From the NCBI GenBank assembly GCA_025359065.1, contig JANYHM010000045.1:30517-94516 (forward strand): DNA of 64,000 nucleotides, written 5' to 3'. This document shows positions 28,163 through 38,390 of this stretch, one piece after another; the first letter of the stretch is position 1; every line of letters starts with the position of its first letter. This stretch comes from Synechococcales cyanobacterium GL140_1_metabinner_5_sub. Its GTDB lineage: Bacteria > Cyanobacteriota > Cyanobacteriia > Cyanobacteriales > Chamaesiphonaceae. A program made the position numbers and the translations under genes. The notes beneath the pieces are model-generated. The model was not told where the DNA came from and did not search any database. It saw nothing but the letters and a program-made list of their open reading frames with translations.

Positions 28163-29206
28163 ATGGAAGATAAAATTTCTGACGCTTGCATCGACAAGTC
28201 CCAAGTGCTTATGCCTCCCACTGCCCTTAAGGCTGAGTTACCCCTAACTCCAGAATTAGAGCAACAGGTTCTTAAGCATCGGTCAGACATCAAAAACATT
28301 CTGGATTTCCGCGACAGCCGCAAGTTTGTTGTCCTCGGCCCTTGCTCAATTCATGATGTCTCTGCGGCTATGGAGTACGCTCATAGGCTCAAAGAATTAT
28401 CAGACAGAGTTTCCGACAAGCTTTTACTCATCATGCGGGTCTACTTTGAAAAACCCCGCACCACCGTTGGCTGGAAAGGTTTGATCAACGACCCAGACCT
28501 GGATGATTCTTTTGACGTAGAAAAAGGATTGCACATTGGTCGTCAGCTCTTACTCGATATTACGAAACTAGGCTTGCCCACTGCCACAGAAGCATTGGAT
28601 CCGATCGTCCCTCAATATATTGGTGATTTGATCTCTTGGGCCGCGATCGGCGCGCGCACGACCGAGTCTCAGACTCACCGAGAAATGGCCAGTGGTCTTT
28701 CGATGCCAGTAGGTTTCAAGAATGGTACTGACGGCAGCATTAAAGTAGCGCTAAATGCCTTACAGTCGGCGATGCAGCCTCACAATTTCCTGGGTATCAA
28801 TCAGGAGGGACAAGTAAGCGTGTTCCAGACTATCGGTAATGCTTATGGCCACGTGATTTTACGCGGTGGCGAAAGTCAGCCTAACTATGATTCGGGCAGT
28901 GTGGCGGAAGTGGAAGCAGCTTTGAAGAAGGCTGGTCAGCAACCCCGAATTGTAATCGATTGCAGTCACGGCAATTCCAACAAGGATTACCGTTTACAGC
29001 CGATCGTGCTAGAAAATGTGGTGCAGCAAATTGTGAGCGGCAATCACTCGATCGTTGGTCTCATGCTAGAGTCTCATTTGTTTGAGGGCAGTCAATCGAT
29101 CCCGGCTGATTTGAGTGAGCTGAAATATGGGGTTTCGGTAACTGATAAGTGTATCAATTGGGATCAGACTACCGAGATTATTATGGCGGCCTTCGATCGG
29201 CTCTAA
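28163..29206 (+). CDS. 3-deoxy-7-phosphoheptulonate (DAHP) synthase, class I
   Basis: First step of the shikimate pathway: joins PEP and erythrose 4-phosphate. 347 residues, the AroF/AroG/AroH (class I alpha) type. Motifs: VLGPCSIHD near 56, RVYFEKPRTTVGWKGLINDP near 93-112, GARTTESQTHREMASGLSMP near 173-192, VIDCSHGNSNKDYRLQP near 269, and MLESHLFEGSQS near 305. Residues set for metal binding (Cys, His, Glu) are present. The type is normally feedback-inhibited by an aromatic amino acid, but I cannot say which. The aromatic-rich leader ORF upstream suggests added control at transcription or translation. A strong hairpin terminator follows. Confidence 0.97.
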   Translation: MEDKISDACIDKSQVLMPPTALKAELPLTPELEQQVLKHRSDIKNILDFRDSRKFVVLGPCSIHDVSAAMEYAHRLKELSDRVSDKLLLIMRVYFEKPRTTVGWKGLINDPDLDDSFDVEKGLHIGRQLLLDITKLGLPTATEALDPIVPQYIGDLISWAAIGARTTESQTHREMASGLSMPVGFKNGTDGSIKVALNALQSAMQPHNFLGINQEGQVSVFQTIGNAYGHVILRGGESQPNYDSGSVAEVEAALKKAGQQPRIVIDCSHGNSNKDYRLQPIVLENVVQQIVSGNHSIVGLMLESHLFEGSQSIPADLSELKYGVSVTDKCINWDQTTEIIMAAFDRL

Positions 29207-29211
29207 ATTTT

Positions 29212-29248
29212 TAAACCATCAGATAAAAATAATTTTTCTGATGGTTTA
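29212..29248. terminator. Bidirectional hairpin between convergent genes
   Basis: Perfect 12-bp stem TAAACCATCAGA/TCTGATGGTTTA with an A/T-rich loop, just past the DAHP synthase stop and 15 bases from the end of the opposing membrane-protein gene. It can serve both strands. Confidence 0.75.
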
Positions 29249-29262
29249 GCTTAAGATTGAAT

Positions 29263-29688
29263 TTATAACCACTGTCCACCGCGATAGCGACTGTGAGGAA
29301 ACATTACCCTTAGTAGGCTGTGGGCAGCAAGAAACATCATGAGGCTGGCGATCGCATATTGCAACAGCAGCCACTGAATAGGCAAAGAGTTGGTATTGAT
29401 TCCTGGGAGTTGATTAACCTTGAGCAGCAGTGCCAAAATCCCTCCTTCCACCATAGCTCCAGCTAGCTGGAGCAAACCTGGCCAATCGCTATCCCAACGC
29501 AGCTTTTGAATTTGTTGGGTAACTACATCAGAGATAATGCCGCAGACTCCCATATAAATTAGCAGCACCAAATAAGAAAAACTCTTGGGCGAAAACAGTC
29601 CCAAAGCAAAAGGCAATGAGACGAGTAGCCCCACTGTAGGCAGCAAAAACAAGCGCATTTGCCAACGACCAAAGAGCGTAGGAGTCAT
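29263..29688 (-). CDS. Small membrane protein downstream of ndhH, unknown function
   Basis: 141 residues with about four hydrophobic segments: LFLLPTVGLLVSLPFALGLF (13-32), FSYLVLLIYMGVCGIISDVV, LLQLAGAMVEGGILALLL, and LLLQYAIASLMMFLAAHSLL near the end. No signal peptide or catalytic motif is seen. It begins six bases after the ndhH stop on the same strand, so it is almost certainly co-transcribed with ndhH. I recall similar small membrane genes beside ndhH in cyanobacteria but cannot name this one. Confidence 0.72.
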   Translation of the reverse strand: MTPTLFGRWQMRLFLLPTVGLLVSLPFALGLFSPKSFSYLVLLIYMGVCGIISDVVTQQIQKLRWDSDWPGLLQLAGAMVEGGILALLLKVNQLPGINTNSLPIQWLLLQYAIASLMMFLAAHSLLRVMFPHSRYRGGQWL

Positions 29689-29694
29689 AGTTAT

Positions 29695-30879
29695 TTATCG
29701 ATCGACTGAACCCATAATGATATCGATGCTGCCTAAAATTGTTACTAAGTCAGCGATTTTTACGCCGGTTAGTAAGTGGGGCAAAATTTGCAGATTATTG
29801 AAATCTGCCGCCCGAATCTTCCAGCGCCAAGGGAAGACATTATCTTCACCCACAATAAAGATTCCCACTTCGCCCTTGCCGCTTTCCATCCGCACATAGT
29901 GTTCGCCTTTAGGGATTTTGAAAGTAGGAGCGATTTTTTTGCTGACGTACTGATAGTCTGGGCCATCCCATTCTGATTTTGGGCCAGCAGCTAAACGCTT
30001 CGCTTCCAAGTTCTCGTAAGGGCCACCGGGTAAACCAGCGATCGCCTGCCGCAAAATTTTCACCGATTCACGCATTTCCTTCATCCGCACCACATAGCGG
30101 GCAAAGCAGTCACCTCCAGTATCCCAAGCTACATCCCAATCAAAATCGTCGTAGCACTCGTAGCTGTCTACCTTACGCAGATCCCAATTTACTCCCGAAG
30201 CCCGCAGCATTGGTCCAGACAGACCCCAGTTAATGGCTTCTTCGCGCCCGATCGTGCCAATGCCTTCTACCCGTTTACGGAAGATCGGGTTGTTGGTAAT
30301 TAGTTTTTCGTACTCATCAATTTTGGGATCAAAATAATCGCAAAAATCAATGCACTTATCGATCCAGCCGTAGGGCAGATCCACAGCCACACCACCAATC
30401 CGGAAATAATTGTTGTTGACCATTCGGTAGCCAGTAGCAGCTTCCCATAGGTCATAAATCATCTCCCGTTCCCGAAAAATATAAAAGAAGGGAGTCTGAG
30501 CACCCACATCGGCCATAAACGGGCCAAGCCACAGCAAGTGGTTGGCAATCCGGTTCAGCTCTAGCATGATCACCCGGATATAGCTGGCGCGCTTGGGCAC
30601 CGGAATACCAGCGAGTTTTTCGGGGGCGTTGACGGTAATGGCCTCGTTGAACATCCCTGCCGCGTAGTCCCAGCGACTGACATAGGGCACATACATAATG
30701 TTGGTGCGGCTCTCGGCAATTTTTTCCATGCCGCGATGGAGATAGCCGATCACCGGCTCACAATCTACTACGTCTTCACCATCCAAGGTGACGATGAGCC
30801 GCAATACCCCGTGCATCGAGGGGTGGTGCGGACCCATGTTGAGCACCATTGGCTCGACTCTAGTTTCTAGCTTAGTCAT
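29695..30879 (-). CDS. ndhH: NAD(P)H-quinone oxidoreductase subunit H
   Basis: 49-kDa-type subunit in the peripheral arm of the thylakoid NDH-1 complex, near the quinone site, working in cyclic electron flow, respiration and CO2 uptake. 394 residues, typical. Motifs: [17 protein letters not shown] (12-28), [13 protein letters not shown] near 44-56, [14 protein letters not shown] near 65-78, and the C-terminal [20 protein letters not shown]. It is not in the ndhI-G-E cluster 7 kb away but at the end of a minus-strand run starting with ubiX. Confidence 0.98.
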   Translation of the reverse strand: MTKLETRVEPMVLNMGPHHPSMHGVLRLIVTLDGEDVVDCEPVIGYLHRGMEKIAESRTNIMYVPYVSRWDYAAGMFNEAITVNAPEKLAGIPVPKRASYIRVIMLELNRIANHLLWLGPFMADVGAQTPFFYIFREREMIYDLWEAATGYRMVNNNYFRIGGVAVDLPYGWIDKCIDFCDYFDPKIDEYEKLITNNPIFRKRVEGIGTIGREEAINWGLSGPMLRASGVNWDLRKVDSYECYDDFDWDVAWDTGGDCFARYVVRMKEMRESVKILRQAIAGLPGGPYENLEAKRLAAGPKSEWDGPDYQYVSKKIAPTFKIPKGEHYVRMESGKGEVGIFIVGEDNVFPWRWKIRAADFNNLQILPHLLTGVKIADLVTILGSIDIIMGSVDR

Positions 30880-30964
30880 GGATTCTGTTTGTGGGAGAGG
30901 ATCGTTGGGCGATTGCCCTTCGAGCTATTATAAGCCCCATTGTCTTCGGTTGGGTATCTGGGTT

Positions 30965-31078
30965 CTAGAGTTGATTGTATTGGGCGACCCAATATAATCC
31001 ACCGATCGCCAACACAGTTTGGCCAGCTAGGTAGTTAGCAAGATTTGGTTCAGGAGCAGCAGATTCAGGAGTGGTCAT
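30965..31078 (-). CDS. 37-residue putative single-helix membrane protein
   Basis: A short ORF (ATG to TAG) in the gap between argB and ndhH. The N-terminal part is acidic and proline-rich (TTPESAAPEPN), followed by one short hydrophobic stretch, LANYLAGQTVLAIGGLYWVA, and a polar end. The layout resembles the single-helix small subunits of photosynthetic complexes (Pet, Psb, Ndh small subunits), but I do not recognise the sequence. It starts 24 bases past the argB stop in the same orientation. The ribosome site is weak. Function unknown; a real gene is plausible, not proven. Confidence 0.45.
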   Translation of the reverse strand: MTTPESAAPEPNLANYLAGQTVLAIGGLYWVAQYNQL

Positions 31079-31101
31079 CGATCGAAGAAAAAATTAAAGT
31101 G

Positions 31102-32016
31102 CTATGACCGATGATGTTCGGAAGGAACAATCATGGTGCCGATTCCATTATCGGTGAAAATTTCTAGCAGCAGAGAATGAGCCACCCGACCATCGATAAT
31201 ATGGGCGGCTTTGACTCCTTGAGCCAAACTCCGAATGCAACAGTTTAGCTTCGGAATCATGCCTCCACTAACCACACCATCATTAACTAACTGGCGAGAT
31301 TGATTGATATCTAATTGCCGAATCAGACTGGTAGGATCTTTAAAGTCACGCATTAGGCCGGGGGTGTCGGTTAGCAATATCAGCTTTTCGGCACCCAGGG
31401 CAGCAGCAATTTCTCCAGCAACAGTGTCGGCATTGATGTTGTAAGACTGGCCGCTACTGTCAGCAGCAACGCTGGAGATTACTGGGATATAGCCACCGCC
31501 AGCCAATAACTCTAAGACCTTGACGTTTACACCACTGACTTCACCCACAAAACCAATATCAGTGCGGCCTTCGGGTCTGGCCATAACTAAGTTGGCATCT
31601 TTGCCGCACATCCCGATCGCCGATCCACCAGATTGATTGATCAGCGAAACTATTTCTTTGTTAACTTTGCCCACCAAGACCATTTCTACTACTTCCATGG
31701 TGGCGGCATCGGTAACTCGCAGACCGTCTTTAAACTGAGGCTCGATATTTAACTTATCCAGCCAACTATTGATTTCTGGGCCACCGCCATGGACAATAAT
31801 TGGCCGAATGCCAATGCAGGCCATAAAAATAATGTCTCGAATTACCCGATCTTTCAGCTTGCTGTCTTTCATGGCTGCGCCACCATACTTGACAACTACC
31901 GTGCGACCGGCAAAACGCTGCATGTAGGGCAGGGCTTCGCTGAGTACCTGCACCCGATCGTGGACGCTGAGAGTAGAGCTGAGCAGGGCGTTGGCCACAG
32001 TAGATTCGTTGGTCAT
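31102..32016 (-). CDS. argB: Acetylglutamate kinase
   Basis: Second step of arginine synthesis; in cyanobacteria it is activated by the PII protein when nitrogen is plentiful. 304 residues. Motifs: [11 protein letters not shown] (41-51), [14 protein letters not shown] near 73-86, GDALAG-equivalent [15 protein letters not shown] near 212-226, [11 protein letters not shown] near 233, and [22 protein letters not shown] near 263. A usual N-terminal helix (Arg-sensitive type) precedes the kinase domain. Located between aroK (28-base gap upstream) and the 37-residue ORF. Confidence 0.97.
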   Translation of the reverse strand: MTNESTVANALLSSTLSVHDRVQVLSEALPYMQRFAGRTVVVKYGGAAMKDSKLKDRVIRDIIFMACIGIRPIIVHGGGPEINSWLDKLNIEPQFKDGLRVTDAATMEVVEMVLVGKVNKEIVSLINQSGGSAIGMCGKDANLVMARPEGRTDIGFVGEVSGVNVKVLELLAGGGYIPVISSVAADSSGQSYNINADTVAGEIAAALGAEKLILLTDTPGLMRDFKDPTSLIRQLDINQSRQLVNDGVVSGGMIPKLNCCIRSLAQGVKAAHIIDGRVAHSLLLEIFTDNGIGTMIVPSEHHRS

Positions 32017-32043
32017 GAAAGTTGGCTGGAGGATAAAGGGATG

Positions 32044-32604
32044 CTAGCCAGGAGGCTGAGTAGATTTTAATATTGTTGGGATCATTTGTAAGATCTCAGC
32101 GGCTACATCTGCCGGTGATCTTTCTTGCTCGATCGAAATTTTTAGATCAGCTTCGCCGTAGCGCGATCGACGACTCTCTAAAATTTCGTGCAGTTTAGCT
32201 TGGGGGTTAGGGTCTAACAGTAATGGCCGAGTAGTATCGCCTACTAGTCGCTGCCACAGTACATTTTCGGCTACGTCTAGCCACACCACCATGCCCTGGC
32301 GCAGAGATCCCCAGTTTTCTTGCTTGATCACTATTCCCCCACCGGTAGAAACTACTAGCTTGGTATAGGCTGAGACTTCGGAGAGGACTTGAGATTCGAT
32401 CAATCTAAATTTATCTTCTCCCACTGCTGCAAAGATTTCACTGATCGATTTTTTAGTGAGGCGTTCGATCGAGGTATCGGTATCTAAAAAACCATAGCCA
32501 ATCTGCTTGGCCAACACTTGACCAATAGTCGATTTGCCGCAGCCCATCATGCCAATGAGATAAATATTCAGGTTTTGCAGTCCAGTGTGTGATTGTTTAG
32601 TCAT
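32044..32604 (-). CDS. aroK: Shikimate kinase
   Basis: Phosphorylates shikimate in the common aromatic pathway. 186 residues. P-loop GMMGCGKSTIG at 18-28, DTDTSIERLTKKSISEIF near 41-58 (substrate Asp), FRLIESQVL near 66, STGGGIV near 86, and RPLL in the lid near 136. It starts 3 bases after the LapA-like gene stop, so the two are co-translated. Confidence 0.96.
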   Translation of the reverse strand: MTKQSHTGLQNLNIYLIGMMGCGKSTIGQVLAKQIGYGFLDTDTSIERLTKKSISEIFAAVGEDKFRLIESQVLSEVSAYTKLVVSTGGGIVIKQENWGSLRQGMVVWLDVAENVLWQRLVGDTTRPLLLDPNPQAKLHEILESRRSRYGEADLKISIEQERSPADVAAEILQMIPTILKSTQPPG

Positions 32605-32607
32605 AAG

Positions 32608-33183
32608 TTATTCCTCGTCATCAAAGTCAAATCCCCAGTCCTGATTGTCGGGTTTGAGGGTACTTTCTACTTGAGGACGGGCGGCTGGTTTCGGAGCGTC
32701 TTGCGGTGGCGTGATCACGCGATAGTTGGCATCGCGCACTATATCTTGCTCTGGCTTTTCTTTGGGGCGAGAGTAGTTATCAAATCGATCGCGGATCTTA
32801 TCAATTGGTGAACTGGAGGACGAATCTGTTTCTTGATCTTCTTTGTCAAACTGTTGGGATGGCTGATAATTATGGTCTGGTGGCTCTAATTGTTCTAATG
32901 GCTCTTCGAGATCTTGATTTTCTAGCTTTCTGGCGATTTTTGCTTTTTTGGCAATACTGCGCGCTCTACTGGCCACATAACTCCAGAGAGCAATCCGTAA
33001 ACCCAGACCAGCAAATAAACCACTACCCACTGCGGCCAAGCCCAAAAATCCTAGAGGAATCGGCACGGTCTGCCAACCCAGAAATACTAGACGCAATGCG
33101 GGCAACGGATTAGAGAATGCTGTAAAAACCAAGGCGATCGCTAAAAGAATGATCGCCATCAGTCGCACAAGAGAGATGATCAT
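32608..33183 (-). CDS. LapA/DUF1049-type membrane protein with long acidic tail
   Basis: With the ATG at 33183 the protein has 191 residues. The N-terminal ~90 residues hold two membrane helices (MAIILLAIALVFTAFSN and FLGLAAVGSGLFAGLGLRIAL) in the LapA/DUF1049 pattern. A basic segment (RARSIAKKAKIARK) then marks the cytoplasmic side. The last ~100 residues are disordered, rich in Glu, Asp, Pro and Ser, ending WGFDFDDEE. A TTG three codons upstream is also open. Function unknown. aroK follows with a 3-base gap. Confidence 0.75.
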   Translation of the reverse strand: MIISLVRLMAIILLAIALVFTAFSNPLPALRLVFLGWQTVPIPLGFLGLAAVGSGLFAGLGLRIALWSYVASRARSIAKKAKIARKLENQDLEEPLEQLEPPDHNYQPSQQFDKEDQETDSSSSSPIDKIRDRFDNYSRPKEKPEQDIVRDANYRVITPPQDAPKPAARPQVESTLKPDNQDWGFDFDDEE

Positions 33184-33214
33184 CAGATTCAAGGGGCGAT
33201 GGAGCGCCTATAGA

Positions 33215-33835
33215 TTATAAGTCGCGGGGAGTCTCTTTCCAGCGCTTCAACGGTACACAGTCGATACCCACTTGATCGAGGGTGCGAGCTACCACAAAAT
33301 CTACCAGGTCTTCGATCGATTGGGGTTTGTGATACCAAGCCGGAATCGCTGGCACAATCCGCGCTCCCGCTTCTGCCAGGGTGGTGAGGTTTTTAAGGTG
33401 AATCAAACTAAAGGGAGTCTCCCGAGGCACGATTACTAGTTTGCGGCCTTCTTTAAGCTGCACGTCAGCGGCACGCTCCAGTAAATCGCCGCTCAAACCA
33501 TTGGCAATTTTGCCCACGGTGCTCATACTGCAAGGAATAATTACCATGCCAGAGGTACGGAAAGAGCCACTGGCAATGTTGGCTCCTACATCGCCCGATC
33601 GATGACAGCGCAGTTTACCCCCGCTCAGCACTCCAGCCTGTTCTCGCCAAAACTCGGCTTGGAGATCGGGTTCGATCGGCATTTTAATGTCGTCTTCTTC
33701 TTGCCAGACTAGGTGGGCAGATTTGGAGGCCACTAGTTCTATATGGTAGTCAGCTTTCAGGAGATGATGGATTGATCGAACGGCATAAATTAGCCCGGAG
33801 GCTCCGGTTACGCCCAAAATTAGCGGCAGGGTCAT
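33215..33835 (-). CDS. ubiX: Flavin prenyltransferase
   Basis: Makes prenylated FMN, the cofactor of UbiD decarboxylases, used in quinone synthesis. 206 residues. FMN-binding GVTGASGLIYAV near 8-19, SSGS-equivalent SGSFRTSGMVIIPCSMSTVG near 88-107, ADVQLKEGRKLVIVPRETPF near 122-141, and the C-terminal RW-containing motif ending the chain. It is the first gene of a minus-strand run ubiX, LapA-like, aroK, argB, small ORF, ndhH, membrane protein. No ubiD is in the window. Confidence 0.95.
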   Translation of the reverse strand: MTLPLILGVTGASGLIYAVRSIHHLLKADYHIELVASKSAHLVWQEEDDIKMPIEPDLQAEFWREQAGVLSGGKLRCHRSGDVGANIASGSFRTSGMVIIPCSMSTVGKIANGLSGDLLERAADVQLKEGRKLVIVPRETPFSLIHLKNLTTLAEAGARIVPAIPAWYHKPQSIEDLVDFVVARTLDQVGIDCVPLKRWKETPRDL

Positions 33836-33931
33836 GATGTGAAGAAATGTATCTTTTCCACCATAGCGCTTGTTTAGGCTTTTTGCTGCGGGGGATAAAT
33901 AGAAGAAAGGAAAAGAATTTTAAGCTTTTTG

Positions 33932-33961
33932 TTGCATCGATCGGCTCAGACATGCTATAAA
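33932..33961 (+). promoter_or_regulatory. Promoter for tRNA-Lys
   Basis: TTGCAT at 33932-33937, an 18-base spacer, then TATAAA at 33956-33961 with a TGC extension just before. The tRNA begins 23 bases later. Confidence 0.6.
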
Positions 33962-33984
33962 GTTCATCTGTGCAAAAAACATGT

Positions 33985-34056
33985 GGGTCGTTAACTCAAC
34001 GGTAGAGTACTCGGCTTTTAACTGATTAGTTCTGGGTTCGAATCCCAGACGACCCA
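33985..34056 (+). tRNA. tRNA-Lys (anticodon UUU)
   Basis: 72 bases including the discriminator A. Acceptor stem GGGTCGT/ACGACCC, D-stem ACTC/GAGT, anticodon loop CTTTTAA with TTT at the centre, and T-arm CTGGG TTCGAAT CCCAG all fold. No CCA is encoded. The anticodon stem has a G-U pair and an open end pair (C27/U43). Promoter 23 bases upstream and a GNRA-capped hairpin 11 bases downstream. Confidence 0.97.
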
Positions 34057-34067
34057 TTTTTACAGAG

Positions 34068-34097
34068 CCTCAGGGTGAGAACCTTGGGGTTTGTTGT
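34068..34097 (+). terminator. Candidate terminator for tRNA-Lys
   Basis: 9-bp stem CCTCAGGGT/ACCTTGGGG (two G-U pairs) closed by a GAGA tetraloop and followed by TTTGTTGT. Confidence 0.5.
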
Positions 34098-34421
34098 ATG
34101 TGCCCAGAAGTGCGACTTCCTTAAGAAGTTCATTTTTGATTGATTCGCTTAGCTCTAGATTTACCAACTAGTAAGTTAGAAAAGAGATAAAAAATTATAG
34201 CAAATTGTATTACCAGTCTTTTCTGAATATCGCACCGCGCAAAGATGTATTGAGAGACATTATCATACATAATGACGATATGTTATCTGATATTCAATAG
34301 AGTTTTATCTATGAAAATTAGGATTTTTGTGATCAGATCCTTTGGATCAGGCCAAAGTTACTAGAGATAACCTCACAATCGGCATCAATTGACCAACCGC
34401 TGACCTTGCACCAGACATACT
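34098..34421. other. Intergenic leader of the P-type ATPase gene
   Basis: 324 bases with no ORF worth calling. It contains a small GATCC-TTT-GGATC palindrome near 34334-34346 and is A/T-rich toward the left. The promoter of the ATPase gene should be here, but no single element stands out. Confidence 0.3.
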
Positions 34422-37223
34422 ATGACTAGTCTCTCGAAACCACCCGTTAACTCCACCGCTTGGCACGCCTTAGATGTGGATCAAGCGATCGCCCAGCTAG
34501 AAAGCAACATCGACCAAGGGCTAAGTGCTAGTGCCGTCCAAAGTCGGCTGATTCAGTACGGCAAAAACGAGCTAGTCGCCACCGCCGGACGCAGTCGCTG
34601 GCAAATCTTGCTAGATCAGTTCACCAACATCATGCTGTTAATGCTGATCTTTGTGGCTTTTGTTTCGGGGGTAATGGATGTTTGGAGCATGTCTTTGGGT
34701 GAATTTAAAGGTTTCCCTTTCAAAGACACGATCGCCATTTTGTCGGTGGTAATTCTTAACGGCATCATGGGCTACTTTCAAGAAAGCAAAGCCGAAGAAG
34801 CCCTAGCCGCCCTCAAACAAATGGCCTCGCCCCAAGTCAAAGTGCGCCGCGATGGGCGCATCTTAGAAGTAGACGGCAAAGAACTAGTCCCTGGCGATAT
34901 TATTTTAGTCGAAGCAGGCGTAAAACTAGCCGCTGATGCCCGGCTGCTATCTGCCTCCAACCTCCAAGTAAGAGAAGCCGCCCTCACTGGCGAAGCCACT
35001 GCTTCCAACAAAAATCCCCGATTGACTTTAGCTCCAGATATTGACTTGGGCGATCGAGTAAACAGCCTTTATCAAGGCACCGAAGTACTAATGGGGCGCG
35101 GTGAAGCCGTAGTCACCAAAACCGGCATGGATACCGAGCTAGGCCACATTGCCGCCCAAATTCAATCGGTAGTCAACGAAGCTACTCCTCTGCAAAAACG
35201 CATTAGCCAACTGGGCGATGTATTAGTCAAAGGCTCATTGGCACTAGTAGCTATTGTAGTTATCGGTGGCATGATCCCTAGCTTAATTACCCAAAAATTT
35301 GACATCAAGCTATTTCGTGAATTGGTAGAAGTCTCTCTAAGCATGGCGGTAGCAGTAGTCCCTGAGAGTATGCCCGCCGTAATTACTATTACCCTCGCTC
35401 TGGGCACCCAGCGGATGGTCAAGCGCAACGCCCTGATTCGTAAACTCCCAGCAGTAGAAACGTTAGGCAGTGTAACTACAATTTGCTCTGATAAAACCGG
35501 CACCCTGACCCAAAACAAAATGGTAGTACAGCGAGTAGCTACCCTCCAACAAAATTTAACAGTTACTGGCGAAGGCTACGAACCCAACGGTAAATTCCAA
35601 GTAGACGGCAAAGAGATCGATCGATCGCTGTACCCCGATCTGACCCGACTACTATGGGGTTGCACCCTCTGTAACGATGCCATCCTAGAATGGCGCGACA
35701 GCCAATGGCAGATTGTCGGCGACCCCACTGAAGGAGCCATGGTAGTTTTAGCCGAAAAAGGCGGAGTCGATCGAGCATCTAGCGTCACCACTTTACCCCG
35801 CGTTGCCGAATTTCCTTTTGACAGCGATCGCAAGCGCATGAGCGTAGTTTGTGCCCAAAAAAACGGCTACGTCACTTTTGTCAAAGGCTCCCCTGAGTCA
35901 ATTTTAGAACGCTGTGTTGGCGCGGTGTTTGGCCCTGAACCCCAAGCAATGACCAGCAGTCAACGCGACCAAATTATTCAACAAAACAATGATTTGGCTA
36001 GTAGAGGATTACGAGTATTGAGTCTGGCCTATCGGGAAGGGGCTGAAATCCCCTCCAGCGAAGATGCCGCCGAAACCGATTTGTTGTGGTTGGGACTAGT
36101 AGGGATGTTGGATGCTCCTCGGCCTGAAGTACGAGATGCCGTGAAAAAATGTCAGACTGCTGGCATTCGGACAGTGATGATTACTGGCGATCATCAATTA
36201 ACCGCTCAGGCAATTGCCGAAGATTTGGGGATGGCTCCGATCGGCAGCAAAGCCATCTCTGGCCGGGAGCTAGAAGCCATGAGTGAGCTAGATCTATTAG
36301 AAGTGGTAGAAAGCACCAGTGTCTATGCGCGGGTTAGCCCCGAACACAAGCTGCGGATTGTACAAGCCCTGCGCCAGCGCGGTCACTTAGTAGCTATGAC
36401 CGGCGATGGAGTGAACGATGCCCCAGCACTCAAGCAAGCCGATATCGGCATCGCCATGGGTATCACCGGTACCGATGTCAGTAAAGAGGCCAGCGACATG
36501 ATTTTGCTCGACGACAACTTTGCCTCGATCGTCGCCGCTACCGAAGAAGGACGAGTGGTGTACACCAACATTCGTCGCTTCATTAAGTACATTTTGGGCA
36601 GCAACATTGGCGAAATTCTGACGATCGCCGCCGCCCCACTGCTAGGATTAGGTGGTGTGCCCCTCTCGCCTCTGCAAATTTTGTGGATGAACCTAGTAAC
36701 CGATGGTCTGCCGGCTTTGGCATTAGCGGTAGAACCACCAGAACCCAACGTAATGCAACGGGCACCTTTTGACCCCAAAGAAAGCATTTTTGCCCGAGGA
36801 CTAGGCGCTTACATGGTCAGAATTGGGATAGTCTTTGCGATTCTCAGCATTATTATGATGAAGATTGCCTATGACTATACCCATAGTAGCGGTTATCCAG
36901 CGGGCAGGTCTCCAGACACTTGGAAGACTATGGTGTTTACGATGCTTTGCTTGGCACAGATGGGACATGCCTTGGCAATTCGATCGAATAGTCAACTGCT
37001 CATTGAACTGAATCCTTTCACCAACCCCTACTTACTCTGGGCTGTAACCATCACCACCCTGCTGCAAATTTCTTTGATCTACTTCCCACCATTCCAAAGC
37101 TTCTTTAACACCCACCCTCTAGACTGGCTAGAAATGGGCATCTGCATTGGGTTTAGTCTACTAATGCTGGTCTGGATTGAAGGCGAGAAATTATGGGGTC
37201 GATCGAAGAAATCAGCACAGTAA
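34422..37223 (+). CDS. Cation-transporting P-type ATPase (P2 / PacL-like)
   Basis: 933 residues, ten-helix P-type ATPase of the P2 group, probably moving Ca2+ or Na+ out of the cytoplasm. Order: an N-terminal cation_ATPase_N segment; TGEATASNK actuator motif near 190; the membrane helix 4 sequence [16 protein letters not shown] near 313 (SERCA has VPEGLP here); phosphorylation motif [11 protein letters not shown] with Asp357; KGSPE in the nucleotide domain; [21 protein letters not shown] hinge near 660; and a C-terminal six-helix bundle. The change from EGLP to ESMP at the ion site makes the cation uncertain. Monocistronic, with psaC starting 208 bases later. Confidence 0.93.
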   Translation: MTSLSKPPVNSTAWHALDVDQAIAQLESNIDQGLSASAVQSRLIQYGKNELVATAGRSRWQILLDQFTNIMLLMLIFVAFVSGVMDVWSMSLGEFKGFPFKDTIAILSVVILNGIMGYFQESKAEEALAALKQMASPQVKVRRDGRILEVDGKELVPGDIILVEAGVKLAADARLLSASNLQVREAALTGEATASNKNPRLTLAPDIDLGDRVNSLYQGTEVLMGRGEAVVTKTGMDTELGHIAAQIQSVVNEATPLQKRISQLGDVLVKGSLALVAIVVIGGMIPSLITQKFDIKLFRELVEVSLSMAVAVVPESMPAVITITLALGTQRMVKRNALIRKLPAVETLGSVTTICSDKTGTLTQNKMVVQRVATLQQNLTVTGEGYEPNGKFQVDGKEIDRSLYPDLTRLLWGCTLCNDAILEWRDSQWQIVGDPTEGAMVVLAEKGGVDRASSVTTLPRVAEFPFDSDRKRMSVVCAQKNGYVTFVKGSPESILERCVGAVFGPEPQAMTSSQRDQIIQQNNDLASRGLRVLSLAYREGAEIPSSEDAAETDLLWLGLVGMLDAPRPEVRDAVKKCQTAGIRTVMITGDHQLTAQAIAEDLGMAPIGSKAISGRELEAMSELDLLEVVESTSVYARVSPEHKLRIVQALRQRGHLVAMTGDGVNDAPALKQADIGIAMGITGTDVSKEASDMILLDDNFASIVAATEEGRVVYTNIRRFIKYILGSNIGEILTIAAAPLLGLGGVPLSPLQILWMNLVTDGLPALALAVEPPEPNVMQRAPFDPKESIFARGLGAYMVRIGIVFAILSIIMMKIAYDYTHSSGYPAGRSPDTWKTMVFTMLCLAQMGHALAIRSNSQLLIELNPFTNPYLLWAVTITTLLQISLIYFPPFQSFFNTHPLDWLEMGICIGFSLLMLVWIEGEKLWGRSKKSAQ

Positions 37224-37424
37224 TGCTGGTAACGCCTACAAATATAAGCTCAGCGATAAATGGCAAATATTCTTAACACATCGTAATCTTTGAGAGCCAT
37301 ACTCCGATTAAGTTACGAACCTTTAACTTATCTGCCCATTTAGCCAATACCCGACTGCCTCTGAGGTAAACTTAGCTTTGATTATGAGTTTCTAGGTGCC
37401 TAGACTCACATATTGGGAGTTTAA

Positions 37425-37676
<252 letters not shown>

Positions 37677-37711
37677 GTTTATCTTTTTCAAAGCAATCCC
37701 TTATTTAAGCC

Positions 37712-37744
37712 ATCCCGGCGGCAGCCTCTGTCGATCGGGATTTC
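37712..37744 (+). terminator. Hairpin between psaC and ndhI
   Basis: Outer stem ATCCCG/CGGGAT with imperfect inner pairing and a short T-rich tail (TTTCTT). It lies about 35 bases past the psaC stop and 60 bases before ndhI. Confidence 0.5.
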
Positions 37745-37805
37745 TTACGACTAAAATCGCTAGAAGTGTTAGTATATCTAGGAATATCTTGGAGAGTTGC
37801 CCCAG

Positions 37806-38384
37806 ATGCTGAATTTTTTGAAGCAGGTCGTAGACTACGGTAAAGAAGCCGTACAGTCCGCTAAATATATCGGTCAAGGCATGGCCGTCACCTTCGACCA
37901 CATGCAGCGTCGCCCGATTACCGTCCAATACCCTTACGAAAAACTGATTCCCTCTGAGCGTTTCCGGGGCAGGATTCACTTTGAGTTCGATAAATGTATT
38001 GCCTGTGAAGTTTGCGTAAGAGTTTGCCCTATCAACTTGCCAGTCGTCGATTACCAGTTTGACAAGGCCAGCAAGAAAAAGAAATTAGACAGTTACAGCA
38101 TCGACTTTGGAGTCTGCATTTTCTGCGGCAACTGCGTAGAATATTGCCCCACCAACTGCCTATCTATGACCGAAGAGTATGAGCTAGCGACCTTCGATCG
38201 ACATGAACTAAACTACGACAGCGTGGCCTTAGGTCGTCTGCCTTACAAAGTCACCAACGATCCGATGGTTACTCCGTTACGGGGCTTGGCTTACCTGCCC
38301 AAAGGCGTAATGGATCCTCACGATTTGCCCGCTGACGTGCAACGCGCCGGTAAAACCCCTGCCGAAATTAATGCTGAGAAATAG
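37806..38384 (+). CDS. ndhI: NAD(P)H-quinone oxidoreductase subunit I
   Basis: Ferredoxin-like subunit linking the peripheral-arm iron-sulfur chain of NDH-1 to the quinone site. 192 residues from the ATG at 37806 ([15 protein letters not shown]). I reject the TTG at 37797 because the GGAGAG ribosome site at 37791-37796 would abut it, whereas it sits nine bases from the ATG. Two clusters: [12 protein letters not shown] and [12 protein letters not shown]. In most cyanobacteria ndhA comes directly before ndhI; here the neighbour is psaC. Confidence 0.97.
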   Translation: MLNFLKQVVDYGKEAVQSAKYIGQGMAVTFDHMQRRPITVQYPYEKLIPSERFRGRIHFEFDKCIACEVCVRVCPINLPVVDYQFDKASKKKKLDSYSIDFGVCIFCGNCVEYCPTNCLSMTEEYELATFDRHELNYDSVALGRLPYKVTNDPMVTPLRGLAYLPKGVMDPHDLPADVQRAGKTPAEINAEK

Positions 38385-38390
38385 AAAAAC

